A stretch of 63,320 nucleotides of DNA from Planctomycetota bacterium (GTDB lineage: Bacteria; Planctomycetota; UBA8108; UBA1146; JAJFFE01), in contig JAJFFE010000163.1 of the NCBI GenBank assembly GCA_021776775.1, forward strand, positions 1-63,320, read 5' to 3'. Made by a program: the position numbers and the translations under genes. This document shows, piece by piece, positions 1 through 8,180 of the stretch. The notes beneath the pieces were generated by a model. It was not told where the DNA came from, did not search any database, and saw only the letters and a list, made by a program, of their open reading frames with translations. Each line of letters begins with the position of its first letter. Within the stretch, counting starts at the first letter, position 1.

Positions 1-119
1 ACCGTGAGCGGCGGTCTTCGACGGAATCTCCCCATTCGTAATCCTCAACGAATCCACCAATTCGCCTGCGAATTCCGAACAGCAATCTTCCGCCGAACTC
101 CACCACTCACCGCACCTGC

Positions 120-140
120 ACTTTCCGGCCGCACCTCTAG
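120..140 (-). repeat. Short dispersed repeat, copy 1 (core CTAGAGGTGCGGC on minus strand)
   Basis: These 21 bases match 49402-49422 at 20 of 21 positions. The 13-base core also occurs at 18612-18624. In this copy and the 18.6 kb copy the core lies 20-35 bases beyond a minus-strand hairpin. Function unknown. Confidence 0.45.
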
Positions 141-161
141 ACGGCTGATCGTCGACGGGCC

Positions 162-197
162 AAAAAAAAGGACGGCCCCGGTGAGAAACCGGGGCCG
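162..197 (-). terminator. Rho-independent terminator, minus strand
   Basis: A perfect 9-bp GC stem (173-181 with 189-197) has a 7-base loop and, on the minus strand, is followed by eight Ts (162-169). It is the first terminator downstream of the minus-strand gene ending at 466. Confidence 0.85.
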
Positions 198-465
198 CCC
201 TGTGGGCTCTGAGGTGGGACGTTGGGGTGGGAGGAGATCGTGGGACTTTGGGGCTCCGGGGCTGGCGGAGCCGGTGGGACGTGTGAAACCCTCGTCCGAA
301 GATCGAACGAATGGTTTGGCTTCTTTGTCTACCTTCATAAGCGTCGTCCGCTGATGAAAGGAGCCATCATTTCATTGTTTTATCGGAGGAAATCGGACGG
401 GAATTCTTACAGGAATCCGAAAGTCATTCGCGTGGAACTGCGATAAATGCATTTGCAATAGCCAG

Positions 466-2346
466 TTAGGGGCTTCCTTCTTCGACTTCAGCCGTCGCGA
501 GGAGTCGTATCGAACGGATTAAATTCAACGACGGCGTTGATAGGACAGGCCAGTTAGACGACTGGATAACCCAACGTCCGTTGGGATCGGCCACGTGCCA
601 GTCCGTTTCATCGCCATTCGCAGTGTGTGGCACCGTCGGCGGACGAAAGCTGAACTCAGCTTCGGAGGCTGCCCCTAAGTCGAGGAGCGTCACCCCACTC
701 GAGTTGACCGCCGCGACCATGCGCTGACCGTCGCGATCGACGGCGAGCCAATGTCCGTCAGTGCTGAAGGCATCCGGCGCGATCGAGCAGCCGTCGAGTT
801 TGCCGATGACCTCTTTCGTCTCGACGGAGACCAGGCAGATACTGGGATCGCCGCGTTCGCCCCACTCGATCGCCACGATGGTTCCTTCCGGGGAGGGAAT
901 CGGAGCGCGCGCTTCGGAGAGTTTTGGCAGCTCGATACGCTCGTAGCTCGGAGGGGACGCGTCCAGGTCGACAATTTCGAGGGACGCGGGTGACTGGCCG
1001 TTGGCGTAGTACTTTCGTCCGTCCTGCGACCAGCCAGCGGTCGACCAGTTGGGCGAGTTGATGCTCCTCGGATATTCAGAGGTCTCGTCGGGGACCAGCC
1101 ACAGTTTGTCTCCGCGGTCGCTCGCGAAGCTCCGGCCGTCGGGGCTGAACTGGAAGCTGCCCGAGTTCACGCTAAGGAGCAGGCCTGGCGTGTCGTCTCG
1201 GCTCCACCCGAGCAGCCTCAACTTGAAGCTTCGACCGGCGTCGTACGGGTTGATGCCTTCGATGGTGACGAACCCGGCCGAGGCCAGTGGTGCGCTTGCC
1301 GTCGCGGCACCGGAGATCTCGGTCTTCAAGATCGCTGTCGTAGCGATTTGAGGTTCGAACCGAAACTGCACGATGGTGGGATCGTCGGCGGACGGCGTGG
1401 CGGTATCGAAGCGAATGCCTGCGAAGCCGCCGATCCACTGCACAAACCCCGACTCGGACGATGCGACCCAGCGCGTCAACAGGCTTGCGTACGCGAGCAA
1501 GCTCGGCTTTTCCATGACGCGATCGGCGATCCGTTTCAGCGCCGGACTGCCCATGATCATGATCAACCCTTGGGCGATTTTCATCTTGCCACGCACGACC
1601 GCGGAGAGGACCTCGTGCCGCTCTTCTGGGGTGACGTCGTCGACCGACTGCGCCATGAGGCTGCGAGCCCCTGCACAGGCAGACGGAAAGTCGGCGGCGA
1701 AGAACTGCGGGATGACGGGAATGGGCTTCTCCGCGCGCGACCACATGGCAAGTGTTGGCGGGATCTCGGCGTCGTCGGTCAGACGGATGGGGCCGACGGT
1801 GTCGACGAACACTCGCACCACCGAGTCGTTCGGCGTCATGCCGATGTCGAACTTGTGAATCGACTGTTCGATGTCTTCGAGCCAACGGTCGGAGTGCTCG
1901 CCGAACTCGCTCGTGAACCCTCGCAACAGCCCCTGCATCATGCTCGCGTTCTCGTCTGAGCTGCGATCCCCGGGCTGAAACCTAGACAGGTTGGTGATGC
2001 GGTCTGACGTTGGGACGATGCGTAGAACCCACTGATCGGTGCCCGCGGCGTCGGTGATTTCCAGGGCGTAGTAGACGTGAAAACGGGAATCGACTCCCGC
2101 CGGTGGGTTCAGGTCCCACGGTTGAATATCGATACCTTCCAGCGCAGACGCCAGCTCTGGAGCGAGATTGAAGTCGACCGCTCGCGTCGGGGTGAACTCG
2201 AGGACGGCACACCCTGTCGAGGTGGCGACCGCGAGGTATGGCAACACCAGCTGCAGTGGTCTAACCAGAGGCATCCCGATGGCTGCCGCTCGTCTCCAGG
2301 AAGCGGTCGCTAGAGCGGCGCAGTTCTGGTCGACGTCGTTGTTCAT
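466..2346 (-). CDS. PD40/WD40-like beta-propeller protein, probably exported
   Basis: The 626-residue product has a hydrophobic stretch near residues 30-48 ending in a cysteine context (S-T-G-C), consistent with a signal or lipoprotein leader, although the lipobox is not ideal. The C-terminal half carries repeated 'FSPDG', 'WSQDG' and 'FSTDG' blades typical of PD40/TolB-like propellers; the N-terminal half is unrecognised. The ATG at 2346 is chosen because it overlaps the stop of the upstream kinase gene as ATGA, a sign of translational coupling; an upstream in-frame start would run 63 bases into the kinase. Co-expression with the kinase suggests a shared signalling role, which is inference. 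No catalytic residues were recognised. Confidence 0.75.
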   Translation of the reverse strand: MNNDVDQNCAALATASWRRAAAIGMPLVRPLQLVLPYLAVATSTGCAVLEFTPTRAVDFNLAPELASALEGIDIQPWDLNPPAGVDSRFHVYYALEITDAAGTDQWVLRIVPTSDRITNLSRFQPGDRSSDENASMMQGLLRGFTSEFGEHSDRWLEDIEQSIHKFDIGMTPNDSVVRVFVDTVGPIRLTDDAEIPPTLAMWSRAEKPIPVIPQFFAADFPSACAGARSLMAQSVDDVTPEERHEVLSAVVRGKMKIAQGLIMIMGSPALKRIADRVMEKPSLLAYASLLTRWVASSESGFVQWIGGFAGIRFDTATPSADDPTIVQFRFEPQIATTAILKTEISGAATASAPLASAGFVTIEGINPYDAGRSFKLRLLGWSRDDTPGLLLSVNSGSFQFSPDGRSFASDRGDKLWLVPDETSEYPRSINSPNWSTAGWSQDGRKYYANGQSPASLEIVDLDASPPSYERIELPKLSEARAPIPSPEGTIVAIEWGERGDPSICLVSVETKEVIGKLDGCSIAPDAFSTDGHWLAVDRDGQRMVAAVNSSGVTLLDLGAASEAEFSFRPPTVPHTANGDETDWHVADPNGRWVIQSSNWPVLSTPSLNLIRSIRLLATAEVEEGSP

Positions 2347-4586
2347 CGCGAGTCCTCGTTCGATTGGGATTGGCTCAATTGTCGGGCGTCGTCGAGTACT
2401 CGTTGCCAATCCGGACTACCCACCGGGGCGGAGGGCATGTCCTTGGGATATTGCAGTATACGGGCGAGGTCGTCGGTTGCATCCTGCCCCTTGGCTTGGT
2501 GAATCCGCGCCCGTTCCAGAAGCGCGCTCGCGTGTAGCATGTTGACCCGGTTCTGGCAGCCCGGAAGCGTCCGCGCGGTCTCGATGGCAGCCAGTGCCTC
2601 GTTGAGCGGTTGTTCGTCACCGCTGGTTCGTCCCATCGCGACGCACAGTCCGATCCTGGTAACCGCCAGGGCGTAGCTGTTCGGGAATCGGCCGATCGCG
2701 GCGGCGACGAATTCTTGCCCGGCCGAGAGGCGAGACTTCATGGCGTCACGATCGGCGCCCTGCGACTCCATGAGCCGCGCCTCGGACAGGTCGACCGCTC
2801 CTCGTTCGGCGAAGGCGTCGGCGAGATCGGGAGCGATGGTCGTGGCGCGGTCCAGGGCGTTTCGTGATTCGTCGAAGCGCTCCCGCGCAGCGAGCACCTC
2901 TCCCAAGGCGACGTACGCTTCGACGTAGCTGCGACGAATTTCGACCGCTCGTTGGTAGCTGCTGACGGGGTCGCCGCCGTGGAAGCGAAGTGCGTCGCCC
3001 CGGAGCTTCCAGACTTCTTCCAGATCGGGGTCTTCGGCCAAGATTTTGTCGCACAGCGCGACGCAGCCATTGACGTCTCGCTCCGACAGCTTCGCTACCG
3101 CGTCGACGAATCGATGCTGCCACCGCGACAAATCTCCGGAAGACGTCGTACACGCTTCGAACGCTCGCACGGACTTCTCCAGAGTCGCTCGCGCCTGCGT
3201 CACTCGGTGGTCGACCCCGACCTCGGTGAGATGTTTCTGCGCTTCGTGGTGCTTCTCGAGGTAGAGCGCGAGGTACACGCGGCCAAGTTCGAAGAACGCT
3301 TCCTCCCGATCTTTGACGCGGTCGATCGCGCGCTCCAAGTCATCGAGCGCTTCTTCGAGCCGGCCGCGACGGCGCAAGGCCATGCCTCGGTACAGTCGTG
3401 CCCACGCCCAGTCGGGATGCTCTCGGAGAATGTCCTCCAACCGCTCCACGACGCTATCGAGTTTCCTGTACGAAGGAGTGAGGTCTCCGCGGACGCGGTA
3501 AAGATGAACACTCCAGCTGGAGATCTCCTTCGAGAACTCCAGCGCTTGCTGCCAACCGTCGTCGTCATCTCGTGAGTTCGGGGGCGGTGTTTGGCCGGCA
3601 CCTACCAACCGTCGGAACCACGCACCGCCTTCGACCGCGCCCGAGTCCCCCGCGAGGATCTTGTCGATCTCCGCGACGACCTCGGAGACTCGCTGATAGC
3701 GCGCGCTCTTGCGCTTGCGCAAGCAACGCATGATGAGCGTCTCGACCGCCAGCGGAATCTGTGGTCGCAGTGAACGGGGAAGCACCGGCTCTTTGTGAAT
3801 CACCGCGTGTAGGACATCCACCGTGGTGTCTCCGTGAAACGGCGGTTGCCCGGTCGACATGTAGTAGAGCGTGGCGCCGAACGCGTAGATGTCGCTGCGA
3901 GCGTCGATCGCGTGAATCTCTCCGCGCGCCTGCTCCGGAGACATCATGGCGGGCGTACCCACGATAGTCCCGGCGATGCTCAAGGACTCGCCCGGCGAGC
4001 TCAGTAGGTCTCGTGCGATTCCGAAGTCGGAGAGGAACGGCGTTCCCGACTCATCGATCAGTATGTTCTCGGGTTTTAGGTCGCGGTGAACGATGCCCTG
4101 GGCGTGTGCGCTGCCGAGAGCCCCTGCGATCTTTCGCATCACTTGAAGCAGTGCGTCGAGGTCGAGTGACGTCTCGCCGAGGTGTACGCCGCGCACGAGT
4201 TGCATTGCGATGTACGGCACGCGCTCGTGCTCGCCGAGTTCGTAGACCTGCACGATGTTCGGGTCATGGAGGCGTGCGGTAAAGCGGGCTTCGCGCCGGA
4301 ACCGTTCGATATCGTCCGGACGAGCGTTGGTCAAGAACTTGAGCGCAATGTCCCGTCCGAGAGAACGATCATGAGCGCGGTACACGGTGCCGAAGCCGCC
4401 GAAACCGATCGGTTCGATGACGTCGTACTTCTCCGGGGCCACGAGTGGGGCGGAGGCGGCTTTTAGTGTCTCGCCGAGAACGGCCTCCGTGGGGCCGAGG
4501 AGCGAACCGAACAAGTCTTCGGTCACCGCGCGTTCGACGAGATCTCGATCTTCGTTCTTGTGAGCGTCTCGGGACATTCGGTACAT
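2343..4586 (-). CDS. Ser/Thr protein kinase with C-terminal TPR region
   Basis: This 747-residue protein has a complete Hanks-type kinase domain at about residues 54-315: glycine loop GFGGFG at 61-66, ATP lysine K83, catalytic HRDLKPEN at 167-174 and DFG at 187-189. The segment after about residue 350 is alpha-helical with TPR-type repeats (patterns such as A-x-LYRG-A-x-RRRG and ALGEVLAARERFDES) and has no obvious transmembrane helix, so it is probably cytosolic. The ATG at 4586 follows GGGGG; an alternative ATG lies three codons in. It is divergent from an ECF sigma factor at 4778 and overlaps the downstream propeller gene by ATGA. Kinase activity is well supported by the motifs; the substrate is unknown. 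Confidence 0.92.
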   Translation of the reverse strand: MYRMSRDAHKNEDRDLVERAVTEDLFGSLLGPTEAVLGETLKAASAPLVAPEKYDVIEPIGFGGFGTVYRAHDRSLGRDIALKFLTNARPDDIERFRREARFTARLHDPNIVQVYELGEHERVPYIAMQLVRGVHLGETSLDLDALLQVMRKIAGALGSAHAQGIVHRDLKPENILIDESGTPFLSDFGIARDLLSSPGESLSIAGTIVGTPAMMSPEQARGEIHAIDARSDIYAFGATLYYMSTGQPPFHGDTTVDVLHAVIHKEPVLPRSLRPQIPLAVETLIMRCLRKRKSARYQRVSEVVAEIDKILAGDSGAVEGGAWFRRLVGAGQTPPPNSRDDDDGWQQALEFSKEISSWSVHLYRVRGDLTPSYRKLDSVVERLEDILREHPDWAWARLYRGMALRRRGRLEEALDDLERAIDRVKDREEAFFELGRVYLALYLEKHHEAQKHLTEVGVDHRVTQARATLEKSVRAFEACTTSSGDLSRWQHRFVDAVAKLSERDVNGCVALCDKILAEDPDLEEVWKLRGDALRFHGGDPVSSYQRAVEIRRSYVEAYVALGEVLAARERFDESRNALDRATTIAPDLADAFAERGAVDLSEARLMESQGADRDAMKSRLSAGQEFVAAAIGRFPNSYALAVTRIGLCVAMGRTSGDEQPLNEALAAIETARTLPGCQNRVNMLHASALLERARIHQAKGQDATDDLARILQYPKDMPSAPVGSPDWQRVLDDARQLSQSQSNEDSR

Positions 4587-4777
4587 GGTAACCCCCGACT
4601 TCGCTCGATAGAATCCACTGTTCGAGAGTGTCGTGTGGTGCCTCGGACTCTTCGGCGCACCTCCGCCCCGGGCGCAGCTGCGCGCCGGATGAGTTGTCCG
4701 AGCTTCGCAGACGCTACACTTGCGACTCGGCCTAACGATCTTCCAACACCTGTAACGCCTGCGATACCGGGTCTGCT

Positions 4778-5401
4778 ATGTCTTTTCCCACGACTCTTTG
4801 GACGACGATTCGCCGAGCCGGCGAAGCGGATCCCGGAGCTCTCGAGCGCTTCGCCCTCCGTTATCGTGCTCCGGTCTTGGAGTACTTGCGTCGTCGTGGC
4901 TATCGTCAACACGACGCCGAAGACATCTGCCAAGACGTGTTCGTTCGCGTCTTGCGCCAAGGTGTTCTCCAGAAGGCCGATCGGGAGCGCGGCCGTTTTC
5001 GCTCGCTTCTTCTCACGATCACCCTCCGCACATTGCAAGATCGGGCTCGCAAACGCTCCGAGCAGCCGGACAGTGGGCTCGTCGATGCGTTGTCTCACGA
5101 CCGCTCCGGCCCCGTCCGGGATGACGAGTTCGACGAGACGTGGGCGTTGTCTCTCGCCGAGCGTGCAATGACACTACTGCGCCAACAGGGGTCGACCTAT
5201 TACCCCGTGCTGGTCGATCATCTGAGCGGCACCAAAGTGGATCGAAACAAGCTTTGGATCGCTCGCAGCAAGTTGATCAATCTCATACGCCGCGAGGTGG
5301 CTCTGACTTGTGCGACGCCCGAAGACTTGGAAGACGAGCTGCTGCATCTGTCGTCATACTTGCGCCCGAAGGCCGCTCGGGACGGGCAGAATTCGGAATA
5401 A
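4778..5401 (+). CDS. ECF-type RNA polymerase sigma factor
   Basis: The 207-residue product has a sigma-2 region at about residues 15-90, with the 'AEDICQDVFVRVL' pattern that binds core polymerase and the -10 element. A less conserved sigma-4 helix-turn-helix lies near residues 145-180. The spacing and N-terminus resemble the planctomycete ECF group found beside Ser/Thr kinases. It is divergent from such a kinase (4586), with 191 bases between starts that should contain both promoters. No separate anti-sigma gene adjoins it, so phosphorylation by the kinase is a reasonable but untested control route. The ATG lacks a strong Shine-Dalgarno sequence. Confidence 0.85.
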   Translation: MSFPTTLWTTIRRAGEADPGALERFALRYRAPVLEYLRRRGYRQHDAEDICQDVFVRVLRQGVLQKADRERGRFRSLLLTITLRTLQDRARKRSEQPDSGLVDALSHDRSGPVRDDEFDETWALSLAERAMTLLRQQGSTYYPVLVDHLSGTKVDRNKLWIARSKLINLIRREVALTCATPEDLEDELLHLSSYLRPKAARDGQNSE

Positions 5402-5462
5402 GGTTTGAGACAGTTATTGGTGAACGTCGAACCTCTGATCGTTCACGCAAGAAGGAGTTGCC

Positions 5463-6503
5463 ATGGGCGTCGTCGTTTTCGTCGGTACTGCCAAAGGGGC
5501 GTTTACGCTACGTTCCGAAGATCGGCGTAGTTGGGACATCAGCGGACCGCTGTTTCCCGGTTGGAAGATCACTACATCGGACCGTTCCGCGGACGGAACG
5601 TTCTTCGTCGGGACCTCGAGTTACGTGTACGGTGCCGCAATCCATCGATCCGACAACATGGTCGATTTTCAGCAGATCGAAGCGGGGCCGAAGTACTCGG
5701 ACGGAGGCGATCGAACTCTGAATCAAATTTGGAAGCTCGACTGTTCCAGTTCGACCTTCTACGCCGGCGTCGATGAAGCCGGACTGTTCCGATCGACCGA
5801 CGGCGGGAGCCAGTGGAAGCCGGTCGACGGACTGAACGATCATCCCACGAGAGCGAAGTGGTTCCCCGGCAACGGCGGGTTGTGCGCACATTCGCTTTTG
5901 GTCGAGCCGGCTCGGGAGCGCTTACACTGCGGTATCTCGGCGGTCGGTGTGTTCCGCTCCGATGATGCCGGCGAGACGTGGCAGACGAGGAATGACGGCG
6001 TGCGGGTGATTATCGAAGATCAGGACCACAAGGACATTGGATTTTGCGTGCACGCCTTGGCGCAAGACCCCGATGCTCCCGATCACATATGGCGACAGGA
6101 GCACACCGGAATGTTCCGGTCGCGAGATGGCGGCGACACGTGGCAGGCGATCGAAGACGGCTTGCCCTCGACGTTCGGCTTTCCGATCGTGCGTGACCAC
6201 AGCTCGCGGAATCTCTATTCATTCCCGCTCGACAAAGACGAGTACCGAATGCCGGCCGACGGGCACTTCGCGGTGTATCGAAGTACGGACGACGGAGACT
6301 CCTGGGAGCCTCGGGGGAGCGGCCTGCCGCAGCGGTTCTATGCTGGCGTGCTGCGCGGCGCCATGGATACCGATCACGACGGCGGAGTTTACGTCGGATC
6401 CACCGCGGGCACGGTTCACACGAGTCACGATCACGGCGAATCGTGGCAGACCGTGGAGGCGATACTTCCACGAATCCTCACTGTCGATGTGTATCAGGAC
6501 TAG
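5463..6503 (+). CDS. BNR/Asp-box repeat beta-propeller (sialidase-fold, exo-alpha-sialidase-like)
   Basis: The 346-residue protein shows repeated Asp-box motifs of the S-x-D-x-G-x-T-W type (for example 'STDGGSQW', 'SDDAGETW', 'SRDGGDTW', 'STDDGDSW' and 'SHDHGESW'), about one every 50-70 residues, the mark of a BNR/VPS10-type propeller. No signal peptide is visible, so it looks cytoplasmic, unlike true secreted sialidases. AAGAAGGAG lies about 7 bases before the ATG. The next gene, a MoaD/ThiS-like protein, starts within 5 bases of the stop or overlaps it, so the two are almost certainly co-translated. A glycosidase function is not supported by any visible catalytic set; a binding or scaffold role with the beta-grasp partner is more likely. 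Confidence 0.8.
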   Translation: MGVVVFVGTAKGAFTLRSEDRRSWDISGPLFPGWKITTSDRSADGTFFVGTSSYVYGAAIHRSDNMVDFQQIEAGPKYSDGGDRTLNQIWKLDCSSSTFYAGVDEAGLFRSTDGGSQWKPVDGLNDHPTRAKWFPGNGGLCAHSLLVEPARERLHCGISAVGVFRSDDAGETWQTRNDGVRVIIEDQDHKDIGFCVHALAQDPDAPDHIWRQEHTGMFRSRDGGDTWQAIEDGLPSTFGFPIVRDHSSRNLYSFPLDKDEYRMPADGHFAVYRSTDDGDSWEPRGSGLPQRFYAGVLRGAMDTDHDGGVYVGSTAGTVHTSHDHGESWQTVEAILPRILTVDVYQD

Positions 6504-6507
6504 GGGG

Positions 6508-6786
6508 GTGGCCACCGTTCGAATCGAGCTACCGAGCTTGTTGTCGACGCTCTTATCGGGCCAGGAGCAGTTCGATCTCTCTGCGGGAACACTGGCCGAA
6601 GCATTGGCGGCCATTCGCGCCGATCACCCGACGCTTGCGGTCCACGTCTTCGATGAGTCAGGTGAGCTTCGGCAGCACGTGCTTTGTTTTCATAACGACG
6701 TCAACACGCGCTGGCTGAATCCGCACGACATCGTGTTGACCGACGGCGACACCCTTCGGTTCTACCAAGCGGTCTCCGGCGGCTAG
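6508..6786 (+). CDS. MoaD/ThiS-like beta-grasp protein with C-terminal Gly-Gly
   Basis: This 92-residue product has the MoaD/ThiS/ubiquitin-like pattern: a beta strand, an 'AGTLAEALAAI' helix, a mid-protein 'RQHVLCFHND' strand, then 'DGDTLRFYQAVSGG' at the extreme C-terminus. In sulfur carriers and prokaryotic ubiquitin-like modifiers the terminal Gly-Gly is adenylated and thiocarboxylated or conjugated. I chose the GTG at 6508, directly after a run of Gs; an ATG at 6487 would add seven residues and overlap the propeller gene. No moaA, moaE, thiG or E1-like gene adjoins it, so its role is open: sulfur donor, protein modifier or propeller partner. Confidence 0.8.
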   Translation: MATVRIELPSLLSTLLSGQEQFDLSAGTLAEALAAIRADHPTLAVHVFDESGELRQHVLCFHNDVNTRWLNPHDIVLTDGDTLRFYQAVSGG

Positions 6787-6802
6787 CCCGTTTCTTGTAT
6801 CT

Positions 6803-7399
6803 TTAGAACCAGTAGCGCTTCTTCGGTTTGGCCACCGGCTTCGGCGCGGGCTCGGCGAGTGCCTTCTCGATGACTTGCTTCGCTTTTTGGGGAGCCACGA
6901 AGAAGCTCGAGAATTGGATCTTCCCGTGTCGATCGATGATGACGAACCACGGTGAGAACAACGCGTGGTAGCGCTTCATGATGTCGGATCCGGTGTGCCC
7001 GACCGGGAAGTCGAACTCGAACTCTTTGGCGAACGCTTTCGCCGCGTCGAGAGTGTTCGCGAACGCCAACTCATACACCGCTTGAATGGCGACGTATCGC
7101 ACATCGGCGTGTTGCACTGACCCGCGAATCGCGGCCAAGATGGGGACGCCGCCGTCGCGGCACCCTTCGCACTTCGATTGAAACAGGAAGAGAACCACGA
7201 CTTTGCCACGGTAGTCGTCGACATCGAGTTTCGACTTGCCGTCGGGAAGGTTGAACCAATTCGCCGTCAGCCAGTTGGGCGCGGGTTGACCGATCTTCAT
7301 GTGCGCCGGAAGTCCCGGCAACTCCATGGTGGCTTTGTCTTGAGACCAGCATTGCGGCATGGACAACAGAGCGACGACGAACGCGAGACGACCGACCAT
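6803..7399 (-). CDS. TlpA-like thioredoxin-fold protein, exported
   Basis: The 198-residue protein has an N-terminal signal peptide (about residues 1-19, cleavage near CWSQ) and a thioredoxin/TlpA domain at about residues 35-180. The active-site CxxC is seen as C-E-G-C after a 'VVLFLFQSK' strand, and the segment near 'PWFVIIDRHGKI' contributes the usual strand. The family reduces disulfides in the periplasm, often in cytochrome c maturation or oxidative protection. The tail is proline/lysine rich and ends KKRYWF. Convergent with the MoaD-like gene, with only 16 bases between stops. The specific substrate is unknown. Confidence 0.85.
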   Translation of the reverse strand: MVGRLAFVVALLSMPQCWSQDKATMELPGLPAHMKIGQPAPNWLTANWFNLPDGKSKLDVDDYRGKVVVLFLFQSKCEGCRDGGVPILAAIRGSVQHADVRYVAIQAVYELAFANTLDAAKAFAKEFEFDFPVGHTGSDIMKRYHALFSPWFVIIDRHGKIQFSSFFVAPQKAKQVIEKALAEPAPKPVAKPKKRYWF

Positions 7400-7748
7400 C
7401 GTGGGACCTTCGTGTGGGTGTAGTGCCGTCTTGCTTATCGGTTCGGTGGCGAATCACATCCGCACGGATTGGCGCCGTTCACCAAACGGCACTCATTGTC
7501 CCGACTTCGCGGCGCCCGCCTACCTTCACCTCTCTGCTTTATTCACTGGTGCGTAAGTCGTTTTGCTGGTAACGTTTGTGTTGTTTTCGCGTGCCGCAGC
7601 GCGAGGCGGGGCGGCCGGGCTCGGAACGCACTTTGCCTACCACCGCTGCTCTCGACGAATACTCGTCGCTGAATCCAAGACAACAACCGAGACTCGAGTT
7701 GCGATCTATGTCGCGGGGTCTCGTCCATCGAAATGGGGAGGGCTTACC
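7400..7748. other. Divergent intergenic region
   Basis: This 349-base stretch separates the minus-strand TlpA-like gene from the plus-strand small membrane protein and should hold both promoters. I could not assign a confident -35/-10 pair or operator. Reading frames here lack coding character. Confidence 0.5.
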
Positions 7749-7967
7749 ATGGTCGTTTCGTTCATCGGGGTCGCACTCGTCGGGCTGATCTCGCTCGGTT
7801 GCTTCGCGTTCTGGGTGTGGATGCTGATCGACTGTCTATCCAACGAACCGAGCGAAGGCAGCGACAAAGTTGTTTGGGCGCTCGTCTTGATCCTGCTGCC
7901 GTTCATCGGCGCACTGATCTACTTCTTCGTGAGACGACCGCAACGCGCCGAACTCTATCGAGCTTGA
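7749..7967 (+). CDS. Small two-helix membrane protein, PLDc_N (phospholipase D N-terminal) family
   Basis: The 72-residue product has two hydrophobic helices at about residues 5-27 and 41-61, joined by a short acidic loop after 'WMLIDCL', and ends with basic residues. The pattern (hydrophobic helix, W-x-x-x-D-C, charged loop, 'LILLPFIGALIYFFVRR') fits the PLDc_N family, which occurs as stand-alone membrane proteins of unknown role or at the start of cardiolipin synthases. The ATG at 7749 sits just after GGGGAGGG; a longer upstream frame lacks coding character. A strong terminator follows at 7988-8027, so this looks monocistronic. Confidence 0.75.
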   Translation: MVVSFIGVALVGLISLGCFAFWVWMLIDCLSNEPSEGSDKVVWALVLILLPFIGALIYFFVRRPQRAELYRA

Positions 7968-7987
7968 GTCACAAGGCTATTCAGCTG

Positions 7988-8027
7988 AGGAAGCTCTGCA
8001 GTGCACGCGGAGCTTCCTCTTTTTTTG
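7988..8027 (+). terminator. Rho-independent terminator of the small membrane protein gene
   Basis: Perfect 10-bp arms at 7988-7997 and 8011-8020 enclose a 13-base loop and are followed by seven Ts (8021-8027). The hairpin lies 20 bases past the stop codon at 7967. Confidence 0.9.
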
Positions 8028-8180
8028 ATGATAGGCGCTGATCGCGACGGATCGCCACTAGCCGTTCACGCGCCGCACCGCTGAGGACGCGCGTGTCCAT
8101 CACGCTATCTCTCGCCAAGCCGATGGAGGGGATCGCCGATGCCTGTGTGGCGCGTCTCAACGCGCGTACGCTCGGTCGGG

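Larger units (their letters stand above)
1..465. other. Non-coding 3' flank without a convincing gene
   Basis: No reading frame here has a ribosome binding site, a family signature or neighbour-like codon use. The stretch holds a minus-strand terminator at 173-197 and a short repeat at 120-140, both listed separately. It lies downstream of the minus-strand kinase/propeller pair and probably ends that transcript. Confidence 0.6.

Noticed and set aside
5463..6503. Calling the BNR propeller a true sialidase
   Set aside because: No signal peptide and no clear Arg triad or catalytic Tyr/Glu; Asp boxes alone only show the fold.
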